Below are positions 34,043 to 44,056 of a stretch of DNA of 64,000 bases, piece after piece. The notes under the pieces were generated by a model. It made no database searches, was not told the origin of the DNA, and worked only from the letters and a program-made list of their open reading frames with translations. Within the stretch, counting starts at the first letter, position 1, and each line of letters opens with the position of its first letter. The DNA is from Jacaranda mimosifolia (taxonomy: Eukaryota; Streptophyta; Magnoliopsida; Lamiales; Bignoniaceae): NCBI GenBank assembly GCA_018894105.1, contig CM032131.1, forward strand, positions 21,619,578 to 21,683,577. The letters run 5' to 3'. The translations under genes were made by a program, and so were the position numbers.

Positions 34043-35446
34043 TTAGGCAAAGCAACACTTCTCCCCCTTATCATTAAAAAGGTTAATGACTTCAGGATTG
34101 TTTGCGGAGAGAATAACAAAGGTCCTTGACTTCGTCATGAAGATAAGATATTTTAGTTTTGCGTCTGCAAAAATCATCCTCAATAGAGTAGCCAGCTCAG
34201 TGATCTTGTGATTGAGTTGTTCAACAGAGGAAGCAATGGCCTGAACAGAGGCCAAAAGATCAAGCGCTGGAACATCCAATGGTTTATGTTTCCTTTTGGA
34301 GATTATTCCTACAGAAGCATTGGAGTTAACATCTTGGATAGAGTTATCAGAGATATAGAGTGGTTTCTTTCCAGTGTTACGATGAGAGGTACATCGAGGA
34401 GTAGATGAAATAGTAGCAGAGGTGGAAGTACCCTTGAACCAAGCCTCATCTTCACTAATTTGGATTTTTATTTTCTTAAGGGTTGGTAAATCAAAAAAAT
34501 TTCTTTCATTAGGTTCTTCAGCCCAGGAGGATAGAAAGAATACATGTTCAGAACGAAAGAGATGAGTGAGAAGCATGCAGTAAGGTAAGTTTTTTGAGGA
34601 GTGGCGAAGACCATAAATCATGTTGTATAAGATAATATACCCTACGTTAACTTTCTGTCCAGTAGCAGCCATATAAAGAAGAAATATAGATAATCTGTTT
34701 ATGTTAGTTGAATGACCCCCACTAATAGAAGAGGCAGATAAGATTATCAACATGATTAAGCAGTGAAGGAAGAAATAGTCGACGAGGAGTAATTTCAGTG
34801 CAACACTAGCAGCTAATTTTGGAGATTTTCCATTCCAAAAGAGTTTCTTGGCACGATTGAGGTTAAAACAGTCAAGATGACACCATTCACCATATGCAAA
34901 AAATTTAACACCAAAATTTAGGAGCCCTAGGTAGCAATTAACTTTCTCAATAGTAAGAGAAATGGGGGTGCCAAGAACATTAGATTTAATGGAGGAATAT
35001 GCGGGATCTGTACCTTCAACGACGAGCATGTTTGGATAGAATAAACAGACCAGGAGAGGAAATGCAGTTTTATCAATTTGCATCATGTATTTCCAGCTCA
35101 TCTGATCAACCCAATTGTGGACAGGAGATGGAGGTATATCAAAATCAATTGGTCTCCCATGATTCAGCTCCCGAGCCATGATTTTGGTTGAAAAGAAATT
35201 TGGGGTGTGAGGTGTTGGGAATTTGATGGAGACAGGCATGGACTTGAGATCCCAGTTATTGAAAGACGAATCAATGAAGGTGATAGGTGTATGTGGAGAA
35301 GAGTGTAAAAAATGAGAAGAGGATGGAATCGGCGAAGGATGAGGAGTTTGTGGATAAGAGGAACGACGAGCATTGGGTGTTTTAGTGAGAGAAAGTGAAG
35401 GAAGATGGTGACTGAATTCCTCGGTATCAGAGGCGTAATCGACCAA
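34043..35446 (-). CDS. Extra ORF of the SIRE-like element (env-like position), 467 residues, intact
   Basis: It lies between RNase H and the 3' LTR, where SIRE/Maximus elements carry an additional ORF often called env-like. The N-terminal 80 residues are rich in Ser, Pro and His. The middle (FPLLVCLFYPNML, then TPISLTIEKVNCYLGLLNFG) resembles the 'putative plant transposon protein' domain found in many plant retroelements. One strongly hydrophobic stretch (LLLVDYFFLHCLIMLIILSA) could span a membrane. No signal peptide or furin-like site is obvious, so the sequence does not support a fusion protein. The open frame contrasts with the broken gag-pol beside it. No host function is assigned. Confidence 0.65.
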   Translation of the reverse strand: MVDYASDTEEFSHHLPSLSLTKTPNARRSSYPQTPHPSPIPSSSHFLHSSPHTPITFIDSSFNNWDLKSMPVSIKFPTPHTPNFFSTKIMARELNHGRPIDFDIPPSPVHNWVDQMSWKYMMQIDKTAFPLLVCLFYPNMLVVEGTDPAYSSIKSNVLGTPISLTIEKVNCYLGLLNFGVKFFAYGEWCHLDCFNLNRAKKLFWNGKSPKLAASVALKLLLVDYFFLHCLIMLIILSASSISGGHSTNINRLSIFLLYMAATGQKVNVGYIILYNMIYGLRHSSKNLPYCMLLTHLFRSEHVFFLSSWAEEPNERNFFDLPTLKKIKIQISEDEAWFKGTSTSATISSTPRCTSHRNTGKKPLYISDNSIQDVNSNASVGIISKRKHKPLDVPALDLLASVQAIASSVEQLNHKITELATLLRMIFADAKLKYLIFMTKSRTFVILSANNPEVINLFNDKGEKCCFA

Positions 35447-35975
35447 TTTTTGAGATGTTGATTTAGGGCTATCATCATGGTGGATGTTGGAGAAAAAGGG
35501 ATTTTAGACTGTGTTTGGAGAAGATGAGAGTTTTATATTGAGTGATGAACGCTGAGAGAGATGAAGAGTTTTTGTGAAGAATGAGGGCTTTTTGTGGATT
35601 TTTGTGTAGAGAAACAGATACTTGGATGGTTCAATTTTTTCCCTCCTAGAAATAAATTTAAAAAGAAAATGATAAATTTGACAACAGTGTTTAGGTGGAG
35701 TACTTAGGAAAGAAATAATGTTCATGCCATAAGAAATACATATACCAAACATAATTATAGAAGATTTACATACCAAAACAATTTCATGAGAAAGATGGAA
35801 AAGGTGTGATTCCTAGGTTATTTTTGAGAAAACTGAAATGATCTTCCAGAAGTGGTTTGGTGAAGATTTTAGCCAATTGATTTTTTGTTTCAATGAAATT
35901 TATGCATACATCATTCTTTTGAACATGATCTTTGTTAAAATGGTGCTTTATCTCTATGTGCTTTGTGCGTGAGTG

Positions 35976-37400
35976 CTAAATTGGATTTTTTGTGATGCAA
36001 ATAGCACTAGTGTTGTCACATAGGATAAGTATGCAAGAAAATTGTAAACCATAGTAACTGAGTATTTGTTTCATCCACAATACTTGTGAGCAGCAATTTC
36101 CTAATGCCATGTATTCTGCTTCTGTTGTTGACATAGCTACCATGCTTTGCTTCTTGGTGCACCAGCTTACTAGATGTGAACCTAGTAGTTGGCAAGTTTT
36201 AGTAGTGCTTTTTCGATCAAATTTGCACCCTGCATAATCAGCATCAGAGTACCCAACTAGATTGAAAGATTTAGATCCATGGTACCAAATTCCATGGTTG
36301 ATGGTTCCTTTGAGATAGTGAAGAATTCTTTTGACGGCCTTAAGATGTGACTCTTTTGGTTGTCCTTGAAAATGGGCGCATAAACTGGTGGCAAATTGTA
36401 TTTCTGGGCGACTGGAAGTTAGATACAACAAACTTCCGATCATGCCTCTATATGTTATTTCATCTACACTTTTGCCTTCCAAACAAGTTCCAGTTTTACA
36501 GATGTAGCCATGGGAACATTTGATTCTTTATAATCCTCTATTTTGAATTTTTGTTGTACTTCCTTAGTATATTTTTCTTGGGATATGAAAATTCCTTTTG
36601 TGATTTGTTTGATTTTGAGACCAAGGAAAAAGTTTAACTCACCCATAAGACTAATTTCAAATTTCATAGTCATGCATGATGCAAAATCATCACAAAGATC
36701 CTTATGAGTCCCACCAAAGATTATATCATCCACATACACTTGAACAAGTAGTAAATGCCAATTTCATGTTTTTGTAAAAAGTGTAGTGTCTACTTTACCG
36801 ATGCAAAACCTTTTGAAATAAGAAAAGAGCTCAAACTCACATACCATTCTCTTGGAGCTTGTTTTAAACCCTAAAGTGCTTTAGATAATTTAAAAACATG
36901 GTTTGAAAATTATGTTTTTGAAACTAGGAGGTTGCTCCACAAAGACCTCTTCTTTTAGATATCCATTCAAAAAGGCACTTTTGACATCCACTGAATAAAG
37001 AGTAAAGTTTTTGTGTGAAGTATAAGCTAGCAACATGTGAAAAGATTCAAGACATGCAACGGGTGCATAGGTTTCATCATAATCAATTCCCTTTTCTTGA
37101 GAGTACCCTTTGACAACAAGTCTTGCTTTGTTTTTAACAACTTCACCATGTTCATCTAATTTATTTAAAAAAGCCTATTTAGTCCTAATGACGAGGTAGT
37201 TATCGGGTCGTGAAACTAAGTTATGAACCTAGTTTTTCTCAAACTGATTTAGCTTTTCTTTCATTGCGTTCAGCTATGATTCATCGTTTAGTGCTTCACT
37301 TATATTGCAAGGCTCTGCATAGGATAAAAACACAAAATCATAGAGTTGTAATTCATTTATTTTGGTTCTGGACCTTGTTGTGATTCCTGCTGCTGGATCT
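35976..37400 (-). pseudogene. RNase H and RT remnants of the SIRE-like element
   Basis: RNase H (35976-36482) keeps GYSDADYAGC, STTEAEYMA and CDNTSAI. The RT end has MYVDDIIFGG (about 36710-36739) and ELNFFLGLKI. A frame change separates RNase H from RT, and the upstream RT part (36740-37400) is broken by stops. Confidence 0.85.
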
Positions 37401-38400
37401 CCAATGATATTGTTTGTTGGATGACTTGAGGCATGTTTGAATTTACTGATTTTGTCTCATGTTTCATTAGCGGAAGTTCTACTTGAGGTTGAGACTGTCT
37501 CAATGAGATTTTGTGAAATGTCATTTTCTTCTTCTTTTTCCTACTGAAGAGCTTCCATCACTGGATCGAAACCTATAGTTTCTATGCTCAAGGAGTCCTT
37601 GGCCAGAAAAGGGTTAGTTTCATCAAATACCACATGCATGGATTCTTGTATTGTCCTTTTTCTTTTGTTAAAAACTCTATAAGCTTTACTGTTTGTTGAT
37701 CTCTATAATTTAAGATGTGACATTTACACCCAAATACATGAAAATAAGATATGTTGGGTATCTTACCCTTCCAGAGTTCGTATGGAGTCTTTTTTATAAA
37801 TGGTCTCAGGAAGACTCTGTTGATGACATAGTGTTGATTGCTTTAGCCCAAAAATGCTTAGGAAGATCATACTCATTCAATTTGTCAGAGCTATTTCCTG
37901 TAAAACGCTATTTTTTCTTTCAACCACCCCATTTTGTTTGGGTGTTCTTGGAGCAAAAAAGTTGTGAGTACAACCAAGATTATTACAAAAAGTAGCAAAG
38001 TTATGATCATCAAACTTCATGCCATGATCACTCTTGATGGTTTTAATCAAAAGCCCATTTTCATTTTGAATGTTCTTTAATAGAGTAATGAAATAATGCA
38101 AAGCTTCATTTTTGTGTGAAAGAAACCTTACCCATGTGTATTGAGAAAAGTCATCCATGATGACAAAAGCATATTTGTTTCCTCCAAAAGATTAAGTTTT
38201 CATGGGTCCAAACAAATTAAGATGTAGAAGTTCCAGTGGTTTTGAGGATGTAATGTCATTTATTGGCTGAAAGAAGTTTTCACTTGTTTGCCTTTCTTAC
38301 ATGCATCACATTTTTTTTTTGTGAACTTCATTTTAGGAATTCCTTTTACTAAATCCTTTTTAACCAAATGATTTAGGAGTTTCATATTTTCATGACCAAC
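37401..38400 (-). pseudogene. Integrase remnant of the SIRE-like element
   Basis: FSQYTWVRFL, IKSDHGMKFD and PKQNGVVERKN give the catalytic-core landmarks (D and E positions) at 37877-38158. Stops and frameshifts lie on both sides. Confidence 0.85.
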
Positions 38401-38639
38401 ACGTACCAAGTCCAACAAGATTTATCAGTAGCAACTAGGCATTCAACATTTTGTTTGGACAAATCATCATGATTTATGCAGTATATGTTTTTTTTTCTAT
38501 GATTGCAATGAGAACAGTTTCATCATGCTTGGTCACCACACATTTAGAGGGTTTAAAGTGTACTTGGTACCCATTATCACATAGTTGGCTTATATTGAGA
38601 AAATTATGTTTCAACCTATCTACCAGCCAAACATTTTCG

Positions 38640-40245
38640 ATGGAAGTTCTATCTTTGTTGCTGATTTTTCCCTTTGTGTTGTCTGAGAACTATATACTTC
38701 CTCAATTATATTCTTATATTTTAGAAAAGAATGACTTGTTTCTTGTCATGTGTCTAGAACATCTACCATCCAGATACCAAAGATCCATTTGAACTTTCCT
38801 CTTGACTAGTTGCTACAACACAAGAGTTTGTGAATTTAGTTACCCATTTTTTGTTGGGTCCTGAGTTATTAGACTTTGGCACCCATATATACTTGACTCC
38901 AATTTCTCTTCTTATATGACATTTGTGAGCTATGTGACCTTTTTTAGAACAATAGTGACAAGCCTTTTTGAAAAATCTTGTGTTTCTATAACCATAATCA
39001 ACTTTGTTTTTGCCTTTGAGAGATCTTTTTAGATTATAAATTATTATCAAGCAAAAATTGAATTTCATTTTCAAGATGCTGGTTCTTCTCAACTAATCCG
39101 TTTCTTTCCTTAGAGTTTTTCTTTATGATTTTCTCAAAGTGAAATACCAGTTCTTCCTTTTCATTAAGAGTATTTTCTAATTGTTCCTTAAAAAGATTTA
39201 ATTCTATTTGAAGTTCAATAAGTTGATTATAGCAATCAATATGAACATCAAGATCTTTGTCTAAATCATAATCAACATCAAAACTGCTAGAACTTAGTTG
39301 AGACTGTAAAGTTACCTGTCTGTCAGCCATGAGATAATTTTCTTCATTATCAAACTGGTCTGAGTCTGAGTCATCCCAAGTGATGGTCATGGCTCTTTGT
39401 TTTAGATTTCTCTCAGTCTTTGGACTCCGTTTCAGTTTTGGATAGTCAGGCCTTTTGTGCCTTACTCCATGGTATTCATGACAAATAATTTGTTCAATTT
39501 TGAATTTGCTAGTGTTTCTTTTGGAATTGTTCTGGGGTCCTTCCTAAAGTGATTTTTGACTTGGGTAAGTTGTCGAAGTCACCTGGTTATCATTGCAATT
39601 TTTTCATCGATCATTTCTTCATCTAGGTCACTAGAATCTTTGTTCCATTGTTCTTTGTTAAGCATTAAATGCAATGTTTTTCTTATTTTTGGTGTCAGAA
39701 CTTTCTTTCTTGCTGAGTAAAGTCATTTCGTGGGAGGTGAGTGAACTAATTAGTTCTCCCATAGTCAAATTTTCAAGGTTTTTGGCCTCGTGAATTGCAA
39801 TAACTTTAGGGTTCCACTCCTTTGGTAGAGATCTTAGGATCTTCCAGACCTGTTCACTTTCGGATATTGTTCTTCCCAACGCAAACATGGGATTCACCAT
39901 CTCCATGAGTCGAGCTTACATTTGGCTGATTGTTTCACCTGTTTTCATTGAAAACATCTTATATTGGTGAGTAAGTAAGGCAATTCGCTCTAGTTTTACC
40001 TGTGAAGTTCTTTCATGGGTGACTTGAAGCATGTTCCACATATCCTTTGCGGAAGTACATGTGCTAACATGATTGTATTCTTCTTTAACAAGAGCACATG
40101 AGAGAATATTTTTTTCTTGTGCATTTATTAAGAGTATTGTTTTGTCCTCAGCGGTAAGTTCTAGTCTTCCTGTTGATGATTTGCTTTTGTTGGTGGGAAC
40201 AAGAGGTCCATCAATAACTATACTCCATAAATCATAGTCCAGCAT
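38640..40245 (-). pseudogene. gag and protease remnants of the SIRE-like element
   Basis: Gag pieces at 39916-40245 and 39658-39906, a linker with acidic and coiled-coil character (39034-39390), and a CCHC zinc knuckle CHYCSKKGHIAHKC (about 38920-38965). The protease start (GRCSRHMTRN, near 38750, other frame) follows. At least four breaks separate the pieces. Confidence 0.85.
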
Positions 40246-40407
40246 TATGAAGAATTCCTCAATCTTGTTCTTCTAGGTTGAATAGCTGGTCCCATCGAAT
40301 AGAGGGGGACGAGCATGGGATTGACCTTCTACATACACATAAAAGCTAGACGAAGCTATTAGGAACTTTTTAGCTTAAGTTGTTAAACTTATATATATAA
40401 GCCCATA

Positions 40408-40419
40408 GCTCTGGTACCA
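40408..40419 (-). other. Primer-binding site of the SIRE-like element
   Basis: On the minus strand, TGGTACCAGAGC starts three bases after the LTR end CTTTCA. It differs by one base from the initiator tRNA-Met complement TGGTATCAGAGC. Confidence 0.85.
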
Positions 40420-40421
40420 AT

Positions 40422-40911
40422 TGAAAGAGTATATGAACCCAAAAGGGTAAAAGACTCCAAGGAGTCAAATCGTATATAAGAGAATAAACTGGAACTTCCA
40501 GATATAATTGAAATTCCAGAGATAGCAGAAAGATAAATAAATGAGACAAGGTATTTCTAGTGATTTAGCAAGCTTACTCCACTACCTAAGCCAAAGGACT
40601 TAGGATTTTGACATGCACTTTATTAATCAAACAAATTAGAATAAGTACAATGAGCAATGCTAACTTCCCAAAAGCTCACAGGATGCAATAAACACTTACC
40701 AAACTAACTAGAGTTTTGAGAAAGAGCTTCAAGGGAATAATCAAACTCTCTGTTCTAATAAATAGTATTGTACTAGATCAGCAGATTAAATCTTCAATCA
40801 GCTTATTTTTCTCTAAGAATAGTGCAACAGTAACATGCCAAAACTGCTTTGACTTATACAAGGAAGGGTCCATGTTTTGTTGCATCATTTAGTTGTCACC
40901 CAATCTTGACC
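40422..40911 (-). repeat. SIRE-like 5' LTR, truncated
   Basis: Matches 32958-33480 over its length but lacks the outer 100 bp (the equivalent of 33481-33581). It also has an internal deletion of about 35 bp after 'gggaataatc' near 40745. The loss of its outer end means no target duplication can be read. Confidence 0.85.
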
Positions 40912-41381
40912 TATTGGTATCCTCCCTAAAAACTCTCAACATACTTGTTAAATGAAATATGGTCAAAATAAAGAAGAATAAAACTTGCTCAAGATCAGAA
41001 AAAACTTACACGGTTAGCAAGATTAAAGCAAACTCAACTAACAAAAAGAGCACTAAAATGTCAAGCTTGACCTCCCAAGATGTTGTAAATGTGTAAATGA
41101 AAAATTTTCACCGCGCTTACTTATAGGCCCTAGCCAGTGGGCAAGCCAACCGGTTAATTTGACCAGTTACCAGGCAATTATTATGCATTCGTTGGTTGAC
41201 TATTCATACTGTCCAATGTAGCTGATGCATTAAATGTATTAAAACCCTAGTTGATTTTTGAAATTTAAGCATTACCAATGCGTTGAGTCCCTCGTCAAGC
41301 GAATTCTAGTTTCTCAAGTTAACTATCTCTATTCTTTCTCGTCTATCAACTCGATCAGGACTTGGGAGTGGGAAAGACTTA
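40912..41381 (+). other. 3' tail of the outer Tat-like element, with antisense promoter remnant
   Basis: It ends in a polypurine tract (GGGAGTGGGAAAGACTTA) directly before LTR 3. Read on the minus strand it contains GCCTATAAGTA (TATA-like, about 41117-41127) with GTGAAAATTTTT after it, then GTGTAAGTTTTTTCTG (donor-like) and an ATG at 40942. The order parallels the antisense module at 43860-44060 of the second element. Confidence 0.6.
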
Positions 41382-42397
41382 TGATATGGGATAGCCTAAC
41401 AGGCCCAACTAAATAACACTTGACCAGGCAAGAGATATGACGTGTGACAATCCAATTAGCTATCAGGCCCAGTCCATCAGTAATCCACCAGGCCCGAGCT
41501 CCTATGGGGCTATTCAGCCAGCATCGATGCCTTGCGCGGTCGACCAGAGTGCAGTCATATCTCTTGGCTATTCAGCCAAGAGATATAACGTGTGACAATC
41601 CAATTAGCTATCAGGCCCAGTCCATCAGTAATCCACCAGGCCCGAGCTCCTATGGGGCTATTCAGCCAGCATCGATGCCTTGCGCGGTCGACCAGAGTGC
41701 AGTCGATTAGCTGGAGGATGACCATTTAGCCTTCAACTAGGAAGACTTTTCGATCCAATAGAGTTCAATCGCATTGACCAGAGTATGCACAGATGACTGA
41801 CAGACGAGGAAGCATCTCAACAAAGGAGGTCGATTAGAACATCGTAGAGCAGTCCCACGCCCTAGTCACAATCATATTAAATGCACTACCACCACCTCTT
41901 TGCTGCATTAAATGCTCTAACAGGCGACGTGCCTGCACATTAATTATGCGTGCCACCTCCTGTACCACCATGCTGTAGAACCAGAGTGGTGCGCACATCC
42001 CTTATACTACTATGTCCTGAAGCGCAGCAGAAAATGCCACCTAGAATAGTACATAGAAGGGAAAAGACCTAAAGGTCCTCAACTAAAGATAAAGGCCCTC
42101 TTTACATAAGCAAGGGCATCATTGACATATTAACCACCTAAGAGAGGCTATAAATACTCAATTGCCACTATTTGGCAAGGTATGCTCATTATCACTTAAA
42201 GCTCTCACTCTGTTGATCTATTATTTGGTCAATTAAGTGCTGACTTAAGCATCGGAGTGCTCTTGGCTAGCCTAACATGTGCTGTTAGTTGCAGGACTCG
42301 ACCTAACTATATCCTCATACTTCTTTCCGACCTCTCTTCTGGTCAATTGCATTGGGATAAAGCCTAAAATACTACCAAACAATTCTTACCATCATCA
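41382..42397 (+). repeat. Tat-like LTR 3 (3' outer LTR) with internal duplication
   Basis: TGATATGGGATAG...CATCATCA, 1016 bp. Copies of 128 bp at 41429-41556 and 41577-41704 differ at one base (ATGACG against ATAACG). Removing the 148-bp period gives 868 bp, close to LTR 1. GTGAT follows at 42398. Confidence 0.9.
41557..41586. repeat. Perfect hairpin at the LTR 3 duplication junction
   Basis: ATATCTCTTGGCT (41557-41569), loop ATTC, then AGCCAAGAGATAT (41574-41586). The right arm is the start of the second duplicated copy. Confidence 0.9.
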
Positions 42398-42402
42398 GTG
42401 AT

Positions 42403-42979
42403 ATAGAGGGTAAATTAGAAAATTATAAGTATTTCAAGTAGTTGTAATACCAAATTTTGTATTTTAAAATTTAGCCTTATAACCATATTTAAACACATTA
42501 CTCAGTTGGGTCTTAATTATAAATATAACAAATGTTACCAACAGAATTATCAAAACTATCATTTTTATATTACCACATTTATAACTATATTTCTAATAAT
42601 ATTTTTTGGGTAATATGTCAGATATTTGTGAGCATTGGTTTTGCGTTGGATTATTTTGCTCATCATTTAAATCTAAATTTAAAAAATAATTATTGAAAAA
42701 AATAATTACTGGCAATTTATTTGCATGTAGTAATCTACTTTTTCATTCTTTTTAATTAATTAATTAATATTAATATTATTTGAACAATCATAATTATCTT
42801 TTAATACCATGACTTGCTTAAGAAACTTTATAAATTATATGTCTCTTATGAAACGATTATTTATGTGGAACATCAAAGTAGTTGATACGTAATTCATAAA
42901 TATACCAAAGTTTTTAAAATTTAATTACATTTATAAATATCTTTTTTAGATATATAAAGTATTTTTATATAAAACTATA
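42403..42979. other. AT-rich spacer between the two retroelement insertions
   Basis: No coding frame or repeat boundary was seen. It ends in TATAT (42980-42984), which is ATATA on the minus strand, the probable target duplication of the next element. Confidence 0.5.
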
Positions 42980-42984
42980 TATAT

Positions 42985-43634
42985 TGATGATGAGTTTTTT
43001 AGTATAATGAGCTCCTGGATCTCAACCTGAAGGAACTGATCAACCAGAAAGATAGAATTTGAAGACGTGAGTTGGATCTTGTAGCCATAGAACAAACGTC
43101 AGACTAGCCGAGAGGGTCCTTGGCTATGACCCTTCGATGATTAAGTCAGTATATCGATTTGAGACTAATTGGAAATAGTAACCGTTCAAAGAGACTATCA
43201 AGGCTTACCGTTACATATGAAGAATAATACATTTATAGTGTTCATTTGGGGTGAAAAGACAAGTTTCTCCTTGATATATTTTAGATACTATTCCCATAAG
43301 TAGGGGCAACTTAGGTCCTTCTGACCTAAGTCAGAGCTTTACAAATGGCCGGTTGGTTGGAGAGGAGATCCATACCGCTATTAATGCGGAGATGATGCAT
43401 TGTCAATCCAATTAATGTGAACAGTGTAGTGGTTGAGGTGCATTTAATATAGATGCGATAGATGGCAGAGACTGTCATTAATGTTCTTGCCCTGCTCATA
43501 TTGATCTCGCGGTCGGGGAATTTGACCTCTTTGGTCAAAATGGAAATATCTCCACTCTAAGATGTTTTATTAGGCCTACCATTGGGCCTACCCGTGATAT
43601 AATCATATTGGGGTTGTTGGGCTTAGCCATATGA
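42985..43634 (-). repeat. 3' LTR of the inverted Tat-like element
   Basis: 650 bp, reverse-complementary to 50974-51623. The inner end reads TCATATGGC instead of TG, and the polypurine tract GAGTGGGGGGGACTTA lies beside it (43635-43650, minus strand). The outer end is ACTCATCATCA. Confidence 0.9.
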
Positions 43635-43879
43635 TAAGTCCCCCCCACTCCGCAGTTTAATTGTGCCACGGTCGAAGTAAAGAGTAGCTTGAGAAAGTTG
43701 TGGCGTTTAGGTTGACGAGAATTATCTAAGCAAGAAAAACTTTTTGAATTTCGACTAGGGTGACGAAGGCAAGAGCCATTTCAGGTGGTTACACGAATAT
43801 TCATGCATGGGTAACTGACGATTATGCATTTATTAACCGATTATCGATTAGTTTAACCGATTAACATTTCAAGCTCGCC

Positions 43880-43889
43880 TATAAATAGT
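43880..43889 (+). promoter_or_regulatory. TATA box of the antisense ORF in the Tat-like element
   Basis: CTATAAATAG sits 177 bp upstream of the ATG at 44057 and follows a run of TTAACCGATT repeats. A similar arrangement on the minus strand of 40912-41381 (TTAACCGGTT, then GCCTATAAGTA) suggests that this is a conserved promoter. Confidence 0.6.
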
Positions 43890-44056
43890 TGCTTTCACCC
43901 TCTATTTTTTGCTTTTACTGCAACGCATTGAGGTCAAGCACTGAAGTTTTGGGGTCGAGTTTTTTAGCAATCTTCATCATTTATATCACTACACATAGTT
44001 TTCGTAAGTCTTTCTTTTCTGCGATTTAAATTTTGCTAGCAATATCTTCTCATAAT

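Larger units (their letters stand above)
32958..40911 (-). mobile_element. SIRE/Maximus-like Copia element inserted in reverse
   Basis: LTR copies at 32958-33581 and 40422-40911 enclose gag, protease, integrase, RT, RNase H and an extra ORF, all on the minus strand. The gag type (segments such as AEDKTILLINAQEKN and KILRSLPKEWNPKV), the initiator-Met primer site and the extra ORF after RNase H fit the SIRE lineage. The polypurine tract AAAAAGGGGGAGAT lies next to the 3' LTR (33582-33595, minus strand). Confidence 0.85.
21462..42397 (+). mobile_element. Composite Tat-like Ty3/gypsy insertion with three LTRs and an internal Copia element
   Basis: The outer LTRs (21462-22349 and 41382-42397) are flanked by identical GTGAT (21457-21461 and 42398-42402), so they are the ends of one insertion event. 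Between them are a first internal region (22350-28698), a third LTR (28699-29535), a second internal region (29536-32957), a reverse-oriented SIRE-like Copia element (32958-40911) and a 3' tail (40912-41381). The Tat lineage is suggested by TTTGGTGCC-type primer sites, the gag CHFH motif, a second RNase H with NNEAEYEA, and a long 3' untranslated region. Confidence 0.8.
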
